From assembly GCF_000002985.6 (NCBI RefSeq), contig NC_003283.11, positions 1,922,001 to 1,986,000 on the forward strand: a stretch of DNA of 64,000 nucleotides. Reading direction: 5' to 3'. This stretch comes from Caenorhabditis elegans. Taxonomy: Eukaryota; Nematoda; Chromadorea; Rhabditida; Rhabditidae. A model generated the notes under the pieces. It was not told where the DNA came from and did not search any database. It saw only the letters and a list, made by a program, of their open reading frames with translations. Of this stretch, positions 1 to 11,692 are shown piece after piece; the first letter of the stretch is position 1; each line of letters starts with the position of its first letter. Made by a program: the position numbers and the translations under genes.

Positions 1-381
1 CCGGAGGAGAAGGCCTGGGTCGACGCGATTTGCGATCAAGTCAAGGACTTTATGGTTCCGTTCCGAGACCTCATTCTGGCTGAAATGGCTGGAAAGAAAC
101 CTGATGAAATTGCCAAGCTCGCGAAGGAAACTTTTGTTCCAGGAAGAGATGCGTACTTTAAGAGCATCAACAAGATCCTTGGGAAGAGCAAGTCGGGATT
201 TTTGGTTGGCGACAAGCTCACATTCGCCGATCTCGTTGTGGTTGAAAATGTTACTACACTAGAAAAGAACAAGCTGTTCAATGCATCGGAGCAACCAAAA
301 TTGGCCGCTCTTCGGAAGAAGGTGTACGCGATTCCAGCAATTAAGAAGTGGGTCGCAAGTCGTCCAGATACTCAATATTAA
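1..381 (+). CDS. Glutathione S-transferase, C-terminal part (5' end outside window)
   Basis: The reading frame is open from base 1 to a TAA at 379-381 and encodes the last ~126 residues of a cytosolic GST. It contains the all-helical C-terminal domain: a helix with KDFMVPFRDLILAEMAGKK, then FLVGDKLTFADLVVVENV, the conserved GST region with the S/T-x-x-D N-capping box, then a closing IPAIKKWVASRP. This pattern fits the nematode Sigma-like GSTs, which conjugate glutathione to electrophiles or act as prostaglandin-type isomerases. The glutathione-binding thioredoxin fold with its catalytic Tyr lies upstream and cannot be checked. No intron is visible in this part. The stop codon is followed within about 15 bases by a palindromic repeat, so much of the 3' UTR is repeat-derived; an AATAAA at 809-814 lies inside that repeat. 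I cannot tell which gst number this is. Confidence 0.9.
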   Translation, partial: PEEKAWVDAICDQVKDFMVPFRDLILAEMAGKKPDEIAKLAKETFVPGRDAYFKSINKILGKSKSGFLVGDKLTFADLVVVENVTTLEKNKLFNASEQPKLAALRKKVYAIPAIKKWVASRPDTQY

Positions 382-395
382 TTTAATTTGAAAAA

Positions 396-845
396 AACGA
401 AAGGTGGTGTGGTCGAATTTTTTAACTTGCTTTTTAGACTAAAAATTATCTTGTGACACCAAACTTCAAAATGAAACTTCTTGAAAAATTTTAAAAAAAA
501 ATTTATGTCGGCTCAAAAAAGTGACCTAAAATTAGTTGCAGTTTGAAATTTGCCCAACTGTTAAAAGTTACCAAACATCGACTTTCAATGTACTGAAATC
601 GAGTTTAAAATCAAACATAGTTAATTTATATTTTTAAAATTAGACGGTGATATCAAAAAAAGTTACTTTTCTTGCGGCATTGACAAGTCCGCCAAGTTTC
701 AAATTTTAACTAATTTTAGGCCATTTTTTGAGCCGCCATAACTTTTTAATGAGAAATTTTCAAGGCGTTTTATGATGAAATTCGTTTTTTTCAGACAATT
801 TCGATTCTAATAAAGAAATAAAAAAAATCGAAACAAGTTTTATTG
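396..845. repeat. Palindromic dispersed element, copy 1
   Basis: Sequence at 472-560 recurs as its reverse complement at about 690-790, including a core reading GGCTCAAAAAA and ATGAAACTTC. The outer left end has GGTGTGGTCGAAT. The element has no coding capacity and looks like a foldback or MITE-type element. A second, diverged copy lies at 9410-9880, and a fragment at about 15775-15860. Confidence 0.75.
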
Positions 846-1163
846 TTCAGTCTGATTGAAATGGGAAAAATAATAAAGATTTACTTTAGCAACCATTTGA
901 AGTTCAAAAATTGACCCGTAAGATGTCGGCGGCTTAAAAAATTGCTAAGTTTTAGAACAATGATCAGACTCACTTTAGCATGTGAATTCATTTTTATTTT
1001 CATTTTCACCCTGCCGTATCTAAAGATCTCCGAATATTCGGAACACATACAAATGTTTCGCAGTGAATTTGAAAACCCAGCTTTCCAATTTTTTAAATTC
1101 TGTCATTGTCCAAAATTAAAAGATTAAAGATTTTTATTCAAAAACATATTCCTACACATTACA
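846..1163. other. AT-rich intergenic, no gene seen
   Basis: This stretch between the convergent GST and GT92 3' ends holds a short open frame at 942-1127. That frame has no family resemblance and no splice context, so I treat it as chance. Confidence 0.5.
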
Positions 1164-3559
1164 TCAATTACCAGTACTCTCAATGGGTTGAGTTTCATTT
1201 CTAAATTTACAATCTAGTAACCGCCTCTCAAACCGATCAAATATCCACGGCGGTATTTCTTCGCAGCGGATCATTCGTTGCTCATACACGTATTTGACAC
1301 GTTTCGTGACCGCTTCAATGAGTTGCTTTTCAAATGGCTCAGCTAGTCGTGTTTCGGTTAGGTCTCCTTTGTAAAAGGTCCTCCAGTTGCTGTTCAATTT
1401 GTTGTTGTCCACACTTCGGTAGTGTCTGAAAATTGGAAACTTGAGGGAAAACTAGTAAAACTTTTTAAAATGCCTGCCTGCCTATGCCTATCTGATGCCT
1501 AAAGAACACTATACTTACTGACGAGGAAAACCTGACCATTTTCAGATTTTTTTGAAGAAAAACAATAAAAAACTTACAGAACGTTCGTTTTTTATAAACA
1601 GCTTTAAAATCATGTATCTAGTCTAAAAAAAATATATAAATACATATATGTCTAAATCAGGGGTGTGCGGCAAATTTGCCAAATCTGCCGAGCTCGGCAA
1701 ATATTGGAAAAAGAGATTTACCGAATTTGCCGCGCTCGGCAAATTTTGAGATTTGCCGCACTCCTCTGGTCTAAATATAACATGTCTGTCAGAAAACTGT
1801 CAGAACTTTTTTAGTTCAAGCTAAAATGCACAATATAAAATAGGCAGGCATGTAGGCAACCAGCCGCAGGCACAGGCCCTCCAAGACTATCTTCATCATA
1901 CCTGACATAAGCAAATCTCTTCGGCACTGACATTACATGTGTCTCATCAAACTGCCTGCATGACCAATGATAGAACAAGAGAGCAACCATTTCTGGACGA
2001 ATTATTCCTTTCAAATTGTACCAGCTGATCTCAGTGGTCTGGTTGTACTTCAAGAACATCATCTCGGCACGAAGTTCATTTTCATTTTTAAACCTTTCAG
2101 GTAACTCATGAGTTTTGAGCACTCGATTTGAGCTTAAGCTGATCTCAGAAAAATTTGAGGGGATCGACCTAAATGAGAAATTAGGTATAAAAGTGAGTAT
2201 CTAAAAAATAGGTGTACCTAAAGAAATGTATGAAATTATTCGGCCCGGTATATATGACACGTTCGTCGATGTCCATGTTGATGACCCATTTCGAATGGAA
2301 CCTGCTCCGATGATGGCATTCCTGTAACAAAATCAATGGTGGTTAAGCTCAAGCTAACTTTAGCCACAGCCTAGCTCCAACAAATTTCCATGAAACTTAC
2401 ATGAGTCTGCAATAAATGAAACATCCATCCCAACTTTACATATTCCATTGTGAACTTTGTCGATTCTGCCAACCCCATTCGCTCGTAGTCGTCAATTATT
2501 TTTCTGTCATATTCGTTCATATTGAATAGCGCAAAATAGAACATTGAAGTTCCCTGATTCAACAAAATTTTATTGTTCCTTCTTGAGAATAACTAACCAA
2601 TAATCGATAATGCTCCACGTACTCGACCACTTCCAACCACTTGCTCTCAGACCCGTAGAGAGGGCCCACGCAGACTGACAACTCGTGGACTGGTTCTGTA
2701 ATAGGCTTTTGGGCTCAACTTCTCAGAAAAAATATACTCACGTTCATAAGCTCTGAACGTCAGCTTAATCGGTTCCGGAATCTCCTCGTCCTTATTAAAA
2801 CTGACGCTCATGTACTCCGCGCCATGCCTCCTCGGGCAGCTTACAACTGTTAATGGAATTACACGCGAGGCAAATCTTGAAGATGGAATTTCTCGACGGT
2901 TGCAGTCATAGTAAATGCATACGGCTCGTTTTCTGGAAAAAAGGTATGTCCTAAGTATGACTATAAATGAATGAAAAGTTTTGCCCTACCCATAAGTGTG
3001 AAACGCAGTGGTTACAATCGAAATTTGATCAGGATACACGAACGCTGATAGGAGACGTGGCTCGGCGTCGATGATGTTGTTCTGAAAATTTGAAATCATA
3101 AGTTAAATGCGCAGCCGACATGAAGAGAGTTCTGCGATAGCTCACTATAATACTGTTGAGAATAAGTTCGAGATTACTGTAAAAATACATCTTATGAAAA
3201 AACGTACATGTGACCCGATTCTTCTAGTCCTCCATTCCTCGAATTCCTCTTGATGGGGTAGAGAATGCGTTGTCTTTTGATTCCAATATTGCACATGGCA
3301 TTGCCGAGGTACTATTCTGCTGGAATTTCAGAGAAAGTGGTGAATTTTTAAGGGCTTTTCAAGAAGACAAAAACACATATTTTGAATTAAATGTTGAAGT
3401 AAAAAGTATAACTCACCTAGAACCTTGCCCTTCAACAATATACGAATCTTCAGTGTCAGCTTTCAATCGAGTCCTTTGCAAATAGAATAACCACGTGAAA
3501 AATAGCACAAAAATTACAATTAACACTTTTCTCTGCTGCGAGGTTCGCATGCTGTCCAT
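1164..3559 (-). CDS. GT92 (DUF23) glycosyltransferase, type II membrane protein
   Basis: Nine exons join in one frame to give 473 aa: 3417-3559, 3208-3319, 2990-3081, 2742-2932, 2598-2695, 2401-2553, 2218-2321, 1902-2168, 1164-1425. A short basic N-terminus (MDSMRTSQQRK) is followed by a membrane segment, VLIVIFVLFFTWLFYL, as expected for a Golgi type II enzyme. The lumenal part shows GT92 hallmarks: LLSAFVYPDQISIV, AVCIYYDCNRREIPSSRF, VSCPRRHGAEYMSVS, and the metal-binding DxD in KWVINMDIDERVIYTG near residue 280. GT92 enzymes include nematode galactosyltransferases acting on N-glycan core fucose; the substrate of this one is unknown. It is transcribed divergently from a second GT92 gene at 5291 and shares intron positions with it, so the two are paralogues. 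The last intron carries a TTGCCG palindromic repeat. All donors and acceptors used are near consensus. Confidence 0.93.
1655..1770. repeat. Short palindromic GGCAAATTTGCC repeat in last GT92 intron
   Basis: The sequence has GGGGTGTGCGGCAAATTTGCC at the left and a matching inverted end, TTTGCCGCACTCCTC, at the right, with GAGCTCGGCAAA cores between. Related copies occur at 15610-15760, 21205-21320 and 62990-63295. Confidence 0.75.
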
Positions 3560-4006
3560 TTGTTGAAAAATCGGAAAATTTCAATTCTCTCTTCTCACTT
3601 ACAAGCCACCACTTTTTGCCCATCCTCACCTATAGATACAGATCTTTGCATTTACGGAACGGGAAAGTCAAGCAGATAATGCCGTTGAAAACTGAGGAGC
3701 GACTGAAGCCTTGGATTTGTTTTGTGGTAGATTTAAAAAAAAAAGCAAAATTTTCTGTAAGTAAATTATTTTTTTTGAACTATGCACAAAGGTAACAAAA
3801 ACTTAACAAAAAAAAACAATTGTCAATGCTTGTTTTCTGAGTTGTTCCAATTTTTTCTGCCAGATACATACATAGATACCAATCTCTCCCTAGAAGACAG
3901 AGAAAACAAAGTGAATGCCCCTGAAGGATGATGAAGCTTCACTTGTTCCGAATAGGATTTGAGAGTAGAGGATCAAAATAAAATTTCAAGCAATGTTTAT
4001 GTACAT

Positions 4007-4742
4007 TTTAAAGGTGGACTACGCTCAGTGGGAAAATTGCTTTAAAACACGCCTATGGGGTCACAATGACCGAATATCATGATAAAAAAATTCAAAAAAA
4101 TTTCTCTGATTTTATATGATTTTTTGAGAATTGGAAAAATCTCAGTTTTCATCGAATTATTTTTGAATTTCCGCCAATTGGATTTGTTCGATTGAGCGCG
4201 CTTGCATTATTTTTCTTAATTAATTTTATTTATTCTCGTTATTTGACTGATTTTCTTCATTTTCTATGTTTTTTCATTGGAAAATGAAAGAAATAAACAA
4301 GACAAATGCAAAATGTTTGTTAAAAAGTAACTGAAAATGCACAAAACTAGCATATTTTGAGTTTCGACGGCAACAAGCTTGAAATTAGTATATTTTACAG
4401 TTTTACGAATTTTTAATTATTTTTTACACAAACATTTTGCATTTGTCTTGTTTATTTCTTTCATTTTCCAATGAAAAAACATAGAAAATGAAGAAAATCA
4501 GTCAAATAACGAGAATAAATAAAATTAATTAAGAAAAATAATGCAAGCGCGCTCAATCGAACAAATCCAATTGGCGGAAATTCAAAAATAATTCGATGAA
4601 AACTGAGATTTTTCCAATTCTCAAAAAATCATATAAAATCAGAGAAATTTTTTTGAATTTTTTTATCATGATATTCGGTCATTGTGACCCCATAGGCGTG
4701 TTTTAAAGCAATTTCCCCACTGAGCATAGTCCACCTTTAAAA
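4007..4742. repeat. Long near-perfect palindrome (~736 bp)
   Basis: The left end reads TTTAAAGGTGGACTACGCTC and the right end is its near-exact reverse complement. The arms run inward about 340 bp each, with matching internal blocks such as GGGGTCACAATGACCGAATA, and meet near 4375 around a short unpaired centre. TTTAAA at both borders fits a target-site duplication of a foldback or MITE element. It sits between the two divergent GT92 genes. Confidence 0.88.
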
Positions 4743-4923
4743 GATTAAAAAAATTCAGTCAATATTCCGATAATTGGCAAATTTTAAAAATATTTTTTCG
4801 AGAAATTTAAATCAGCGTCGCATGCTTGAACTCCTATACACTGTTTAAATAAAAATTACTGAATCGTAAGAAAAATATGAAAATTGTAGAATTTTTTTTT
4901 CGTCCACTTAAAACGATACCAAC

Positions 4924-5035
4924 GTAGGCTTAGGCTTAGGCTTCGGCTTAGGCGCAGGCTCAGGCCTAGGCGCAGGCTCAGGCGTAGGCTTCGGCCTAAC
5001 CTTAGTCTTTGGAATAGGCTTAGGCTCAAGTTTGG
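4924..5035. repeat. Degenerate interstitial telomere-like tract (TTAGGC-related)
   Basis: About 112 bp are built from 6-bp units of the form TTAGGC, with variants CTCAGGC, GTAGGC, TTCGGC and GCAGGC. Nematode telomeres are (TTAGGC)n. On the minus strand the tract reads as Lys-Pro repeats, which is only a by-product of the 6-bp period. Confidence 0.75.
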
Positions 5036-5290
5036 GCTCACAAAATTTAGGCATTGTAATTAAGCTCTTATCTACTACATCATAAAAACAAACCAAAAAA
5101 TTCCTCGTTTAAACTTTTGATACCAAGAAGCATGCTATATTTGGTATTTGTACATGTTAATATTTGGAGACTACCATTCTTATCAGTTTAACTAAAACGC
5201 CCTTCTTATCACCAAAAACTTTAAATGTACGGCTATCGACTCACCCCCTGTTCCATTGTGCATAAATTGATTTTTGACATCACTTACTAA
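5036..5290 (+). other. Upstream region of the second GT92 gene
   Basis: This is AT-rich intergenic DNA between the telomere-like tract and the ATG at 5291. I see no clear TATA box or spliced-leader acceptor. Confidence 0.4.
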
Positions 5291-8200
5291 ATGCCCAGTA
5301 ACAATGCGTCGTTAGGAGTATTTGTTCTTTTTTGTATTTTATTTGTGTACATTTTTTCTAGAAACAGTTTTGATGATCAGGATCAATATGAGAAAGGTAT
5401 GTTTTGTGGATTATTAGATTTTCGAAAATTGCCAACATGTCTGGAAAGTTTGAACTGTCTGAGAAATCTAAAGAGAAAAGTTAATAAAAATATAAAACTC
5501 GTAGAAAGATACGTTTTTGATTGACTTTCAAAAATATGATAGGTGAATACTGACTAGTGAGTAATTATTTATTTTTAACTGTAAATAAAAATATTTGAAA
5601 AACAGGTTTTTTTCCCAAAATATTTGTGCATTTTAGCACCATATGAGTAGTTTTAAACAACTTCCATATTGGTGATATAAACCTCAAACTTTCAGTTTAC
5701 ATACAACTCCCGTTTCCCGAAGCCTCCACTCTTTCCACAAAAAGACCTACAACTTCAAAAAGCGCAGTGATTACTACGCAAGAAAGAGATAGTACTGAAA
5801 CAGTCCCAAATGCACTTTCACCTTCAAAAGAGGAAGTTCAAGATACCGCAGAAGATGAAGTAGTGAATGGAGAGCCTGCATTGGCATATTTTAGAAAACT
5901 CTCCGGTTCTGTAAATGGATTTTCTAGCGCAGGGGTACGTTTCTAGAAACATTTTTTGTCCGATTGAAATAATAAGATTTTTCCAGGGTTTAAAATTTCA
6001 AATAATGGCTGCCTACTCGTACAAGGATCATTTTTCGGCAACTATTTCAGTTCCGAAACAAATTGGGTAAATTTTATAAAGGCGCAGAAGTACCTACCTA
6101 CAATTGTTCCTACCAGGCAAGCTGCCTAAAACTACACTAATACGTAAGCAAAATACTCTGAGTTTTAAGCGAAAGTGTAAATAGGCAGGCATCAGGTAGG
6201 CACAGTTCTCGTTTCACTTTTAAAGTTACAGATCTGTAGCTTATTGTCGATATATTGGTGTCGATGGAAAAGAAGTCGCAGAGCCCGTCGAGTCACGAGT
6301 TTATCCGTTTTTCGTAGTGTACTGTAGTCGGAGGAGCAATGCCACAATGCTTGGCATTACAAATAGCAAGAATGAGCCAATTAGTACGGAGAACTCGGCG
6401 AAATTGATTCACCGGAAGTTTAAGGGTGAGGCCTTTAAAAAGTCTTCTGAAAACAAACTAGGTGTTTGTGGATTTTTTTCAGAATATCAGCACAATGTCT
6501 CTTTCTGCCTCGCCCCAATTTACGGGAAAGAGCCCAAATGGCTTCATTTTGCAGAGCTCGTTGAGCATTACAAACTACAAGGAGTCAATAAGTTTTTTAT
6601 TTATATTCGTGAAATTGGTGAATATGACATGAAGCTTGTGAAGAGCTACGTGGCAAGTGGTGAGGTGGAGATTATCGAGGTTCCCGCAACAAATAGCGAT
6701 GTTATTGCTCAACAGATGATGGCTGTGGCGGTGAGTCTTCAGTTGGTAGGCAGTATCTTTAACGTACCGACTTGCCTCCTTATTTCTCAAATTTGGGTAG
6801 AACTTTTGTGTCTATTACCCATGCTTACAAAATTTTGTTTCAAAAAATTTAACCTGAAAATTGTATAGCTGGGGTGGACGACAAATTTTTTGTCGACAAA
6901 TTCGGCAGATCGGCATATTTAATTTTCAATTCCGGCAATTTGCCGGAAATTTTGATTTTCGGCAAATTGCCGATTTGCTGTTTACCGAACACCAAAGTGC
7001 CGAACACAATTTTTTTGATCACTTTTATTAAATTTGCCGGTTTGCCAATTTGCCAGAATTTTTGATTGTCAGCAAATTTTCTATTTGCCGTTAGCCGAAC
7101 ATAAATTTCTGGAAGTTTCTAAGGAGAATTTTAAAAGTCGGAAAAAACTGTGTCTTTTTTGAAATTTTTTCCCGTTTTGCCGGTTTGCCAATTTGCCGGA
7201 AATTTCAGTTCTGGAAAGTTACCGATTTGCCGGACATTTCATATCCCGCAATTTGCCGATTTGCCGAATTTGCCAAAAAAAATTTTATTTCCGGCATTTT
7301 TCCAATTTGCCAATTTGCCGGAAAAAAATCGTTAACCGCCCACCCCTGAGTAGTAGTAATAGCATAAATGCCTAAAACCTTTTTTTCCTACAGTCATATT
7401 AAAAAAAACAGAAGTTTTCAGGACTGCTTATTGAGAAGCCGAACATATTCGAAATGGTCTATTTATGCGGACATTGATGAGAGACTGATAATGACTGATG
7501 ATCGAATGACTATTAATGGGTTTTTGAGGTAGTGTTTTGATCTACTAGTGTGTATAATTTTTATATCATATTTTTTTACTGCAAAAAATTTAAAATAACT
7601 TTTAACGGCGTAATATTAAAAAATAAAAACCAAGAAAACCTGTTTAATTTGGCGTCAAACCTTAAAAAAGTGGTGGTTGCTGAATAATCAATTTCATGCA
7701 AAGTTAAAAAAAAAGTATATAAAGATAATTGAAAAATTGCATAAAAATCCATTTCCTTTTCTAACTAATTTATCAAATTAAAGCAAAATCTCCACAACTA
7801 CCTTTCTTTTCAGAAACGTCACCGACGAATCCATTGGCTCCATTGCATTTCCACAACGTTGGATTATGAAGCGGGAGCAAATTCCACCAAAATTCACAAG
7901 CGACGCTCAGATTATCGAAAAAATGCCAACACGGGCGTGGCACGAGACCACGAGTGCTGCGATGAAAGGGCATCCAGTTTGTAAGGATCAAGTCAGCTGC
8001 TGGGCTAAGGATATTGTGCACAATGAGAAAGTTAGTGAGGGCGTAAAGGACAGTTGAGATTTTTTGAAAATTTGCCAGGTAGAAGAAAATCCCCGCGCAA
8101 AAAACAGAATAGCCAAGATATGGGCAGGGTTACCTCTTTTGAATTTTTTTGGAAAGTTTAGAGCTTCAAATTCAAAAGAGGGGTGCGTGGCAATTGCAGT

Positions 8201-9312
8201 TCGGCAAACTAGTTTGTCGACAAATTCGGAAAATCGGCAAATTGCCGGTTTGCCGATTTGCCGGAAATTTTTATTTCCAGCATTTCGTCGATTTGCCGGA
8301 AACTTTTAGAGGGATTTTTTATGAGATGGAAGCACTTGAAACTGTGTCATTTTGAAAACGTTTTCCCGTTTTCTTTAGAATTTTTTATCTAGAAAATAGA
8401 TGTAGGAACATTTATAGGATGCGTACAATTTGGCCGATTAAAATTAAAATTCTGAAATATCCAAAAAAAATAAATGTACAAAACTGCATTTTGCCGAAAA
8501 TTTTCGGGAATTGCCGCTTTTCCGGCAAATTCGTCAAATCGATAACTTGCCGATTTGCCGGAAGTTTTCAATTCCGGCAATTTGCCGATTTGCCGGAAGT
8601 TTTCAATTCTGGCATTTTGCCGAATGGCCGCAAGTTTTCACTTCCGACAATTTGATGATTTGTCGGAAGTTTTCAATTCTGGCAATTTGCCGATGTGCAG
8701 ATTTGCCGGAAATTTTTAATTCGGGCAATTTTCCGATTTACCAATTTGCCGAATGGCCGAAAGTTTTCAATTCCGGCAATCTGCCAACTTGCGGGAAGTT
8801 TTCAATTCCGGCAGTTTGCCGATTTGCCGGAAATTTGAATTCCGGCAATTTGCCGATGTGCAGATTTGCCGGAATTTTTTAATTCCGGCAATTTGTCGTT
8901 TGCCGGCCTCCCTGGTTCTCACCCATTATTTGGTTTTTTTGTGGTTTTCACATTAAACTGATCTCTAATTATCAATTTTTTGTGTTCTTGTACAGCAGTA
9001 TTGTAACTAAAAATTATTTTCAGGCAATCAGAATGCTGGTCCACGAAGTTGTAAAGTTCTACCCTGGATATCGAGAATGGTTCTTAGACTCGTCGATAGG
9101 ATACATACGGTGAGCCAATTTTAACCTCCAAAATTTAAAAAAAAAGTATCCAATTCAGACACTATCGCGATGTTGATATGCAGTCTTGGGAGAAGAATAA
9201 CATTGCGAATCTCATGAAATTCGGACCATTCTCCAACACATCCTACCCTAACTCATTAGGAGCCAAATTGTTGAAAAATGTGTTAAGCCGACTGCATTGG
9301 GTCTATAATTGA
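5291..9312 (+). CDS. GT92 (DUF23) glycosyltransferase, second paralogue
   Basis: Nine exons join in frame to 476 aa: 5291-5396, 5696-5934, 5987-6066, 6232-6425, 6483-6730, 7422-7528, 7814-8030, 9024-9109, 9159-9312. The N-terminus MPSNNASLG is followed by a membrane anchor, VFVLFCILFVYIF, then a Ser/Thr-rich stem. GT92 motifs follow: SVAYCRYIGVDGKE, HNVSFCLAPIYGKEPKW, LVEHYKLQGVNKFFIYI, and the DxD in KWSIYADIDERL near residue 306. The intron before the DxD exon (phase 0) and the next one (phase 2) fall exactly where they do in the divergent gene at 1164-3559. The enzyme is expected in the Golgi, adding a sugar (perhaps galactose) to glycans. Two introns are swollen by TTGCCG repeats (6885-7345 and 8170-8910). 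No stop or frameshift breaks the model. Confidence 0.93.
6885..7345. repeat. TTGCCG repeat block in GT92 intron 5
   Basis: It is made of many imperfect copies of units such as GATTTGCCGGAAATTTTCA and CCGGCAAATTGCCGATTTGC. It lies wholly inside an intron, and the open frames across it are artefacts. Confidence 0.85.
8170..8910. repeat. TTGCCG element with conserved non-repeat middle, in GT92 intron 7
   Basis: Outer TTGCCG units flank a conserved ~250 bp core with GAGGGATTTTTTATGAGATG, TAGATGTAGGAACATTTATA and GGATGCGTACAATTT. After it come ~35-bp tandem units of GCCGGAAGTTTTCAATTCCG type. The same core recurs near 14050, 18000, 20790, 27000 and 46330, so this is a dispersed element rather than a local satellite. 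Confidence 0.85.
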
Positions 9313-9409
9313 TTGTTACGGGTGAAAGTTTAGTCGTTGTTTTTATTGTTTTCACATAAATTTTGAAGCCGCTCTGCAATACATACAATTTATAAAATTT
9401 TTTCAAAAT

Positions 9410-9880
9410 TTTTTTTAGACTTCAAAATTTTTTTTAGACATTGCCTGAAAACACCGAATTTCATAATGAAACTTCATGAAAACTTCTAAAAAAAAGTTAT
9501 GACGGCTCAAAAAATGGCCTAAAATTAGTTAAAATTTTAAATTTGACCGACTTTTCAAGCTTTTTTAAAGTCGATGGACGGCGAGATTTGGTTTTAAAAA
9601 ATTTAAAAATCTAGCTGTCCATCGATTTTAAAATACCTAAATGAAGCTAAAAACGCAAGGTAATTACATTTTGTACTCAAAATTTGACGGTGATTTCAAA
9701 AAAAATTGTTTCCAGCCGCTGACAAATCAAATTTAAAATTTTAACCAATTTTAGGCCATTTTTTGAGCCGTCATAACTTTTTTTGAGAAGTTTTCAAGAA
9801 GTTTCATTTTAAAATTCGGTGTTTTCAGAATATTTTAAGTCTAAAAAAGCAATAAACAATTCGACTACACCACGGTTAAT
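9410..9880. repeat. Palindromic dispersed element, copy 2
   Basis: It is a diverged copy of the element at 396-845. GACGGCTCAAAAAATGGCC on the left is mirrored by GGCCATTTTTTGAGCCGTC on the right, and the right end has TTCGACTACACCACGG, matching the left end of copy 1. Confidence 0.75.
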
Positions 9881-11692
9881 TTTAAAAAAAAGCTGAATTA
9901 TTTTTGAAATTCCGCGCAAATGAATGAGGTCATTTTTGAAATTTTTGGATTTTAAGGTAATATTTATAGGTTTTTTCTTTCAGTTTTTTCAATTTTATAA
10001 ATTGAAACATAATTTGTAAATGCTTGAGACAGTTTTCGGCAAAAAAGGTTTTTTAAATGACGATTTTTAGCCCAATTTTAAAGTTTCAGCTAGTTTCTTT
10101 CCGATAACCTGCGTAGGCTCTAGGTAGACAAACGGTATTGTGCCTACATAAAAAACCTACTTCCTTTGATTCAAAGAACAATTTGACTGTTCTTATGCTT
10201 TCGGAAACTTAAAAAATTTTATTTCAAAGTAATGTTACAGACAAAAAATAAGCTATGGATTTGATTCATATTTCCTCCTGTCCTCTTCGCTTCTTACATT
10301 TTCTTCCAGTCTACTGACTGACTCATTGTTCCTTATTTCCCTCCATTTTTTTTGTGTCTTTCGCTTTTATAAATGCATGAAAAAATAGATGGATTGTCAT
10401 GATAGGTCACAAAGCTATTCTGAACGTTTTCTGGCTTTTCGGGAGCTCAAAGAATGTACAGTTGGAAGCTTGAAGTTGTTATAGACTAAGTCTCATGCTG
10501 TATAAGTCTAGTTGAATCTAATTTTTTTTTGTTTTATATGTGGTTCTATAAACTTCAAATCTCCAAGCGCGCGAAACTTGAATATTTACATTTTTGGGAA
10601 TTGTCAAAATTGCTAGTTACTGGAAAACTAGGCGAAACAAGGTGTGAAAATCGACATCAATTCAAAAACCGGCAGTGGCCAAAATTATCGGCTGTCGAAA
10701 ATTTGATAAAACAGATTTTGCCGAACTTGCCAAAATTGCCAAACGTAATTTTTTTTCCAATTTCTAAAAAACTATCCCCGATTCCAAAATTGTGAACCTA
10801 TTTCTATAGTTTGATCAAATTGATAATTCCACTTACCACTTCACACCTCAATTCTTATTCTTGTATAAATAAATTCAAGTGCAATACCAATATAACACAT
10901 TTTATCAGTGAGATGAGAGATCACACCACATCCTTTTTTTATTTTTCTCCGGCTTATTGTCAATTGGATGCTCGTTTGTTTGTCAATAAGAGAAGAAAAA
11001 AGATTGGCTCGTGGAGCAGATAGGTGTGAGAAAAGGGTTTCTGCAGATGAAGGAAAAGATCACAAAGCCTCAATACACAAGGTGGTCATTTCACTTTGTT
11101 TTCTGTTTGCCGGGAAATTAAAATAAAATATCTTTAAAATATTCTAGTCCGAAATTCAAATCACTATAATATTAAAATAAATGTATTTAGTTCAAAAATA
11201 ATAAAAAAAGTTACTTGAACAAATATTTTGGTGGAAATTCGAAATTAAAAATTTTGTGGGATTTTTAATTTTAAATTATTTCAAAAAAAAATCTTGCAAA
11301 ATTCAGACTTAAATTTTTTTCAAATGGTTGGGAAATTTAATTTTTCAAAAATAGCTCCACCGCATCCTATGCCTAAGTTGACTTGCTCCACTATGATTCA
11401 ACTGCTACTCCAAAATTATTTTCTCATTTTTCTCTCCGCTTCAAAACATACCTCTAGCCGTAACTAGTAGTTGTCTATTTCAGAATATTTCTTGCTTTGT
11501 TCTGTTGGTGTGAGCGCGTCTTTTTCTGAATTTTTGAGATGGTCGGTTTTGTTAAACTTCAGCCAAACGAGGATTTTTGTTAGAAATTTAAAGATCTATA
11601 GATTTTAATATGTTTAATACTTTGTAATATAAAAAAATTATTTCACAGCTTCATCTATTTTCAAAAAAAAAATCCAGCGATACCAAACCCCG
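9881..11692. other. Gene-free AT-rich stretch
   Basis: At 9895-10080 there is a partial, diverged copy of the palindromic sequence found at 24560-25190 (shared CCGCGCAAATGA and TTGAAACATAATTTG blocks). Otherwise I see AT-rich DNA with chance open frames only. Confidence 0.5.

Noticed and set aside
942..1127. 61-residue frame with a hydrophobic start
   Set aside because: AT-rich chance frame at the 3' end of the GT92 gene; no splice partners or homology that I can see.
4856..5096. Minus-strand Lys-Pro repeat peptide
   Set aside because: It is a by-product of the 6-bp telomere-like tract; no promoter or splice evidence, and the alternative frame is equally open.
8419..8956. Overlapping plus-strand open frames rich in ICRKF/FAGSFQF peptides
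   Set aside because: They follow the TTGCCG repeat in a GT92 intron. The same peptides appear in unrelated repeat copies on either strand, as expected from a stop-poor simple repeat.
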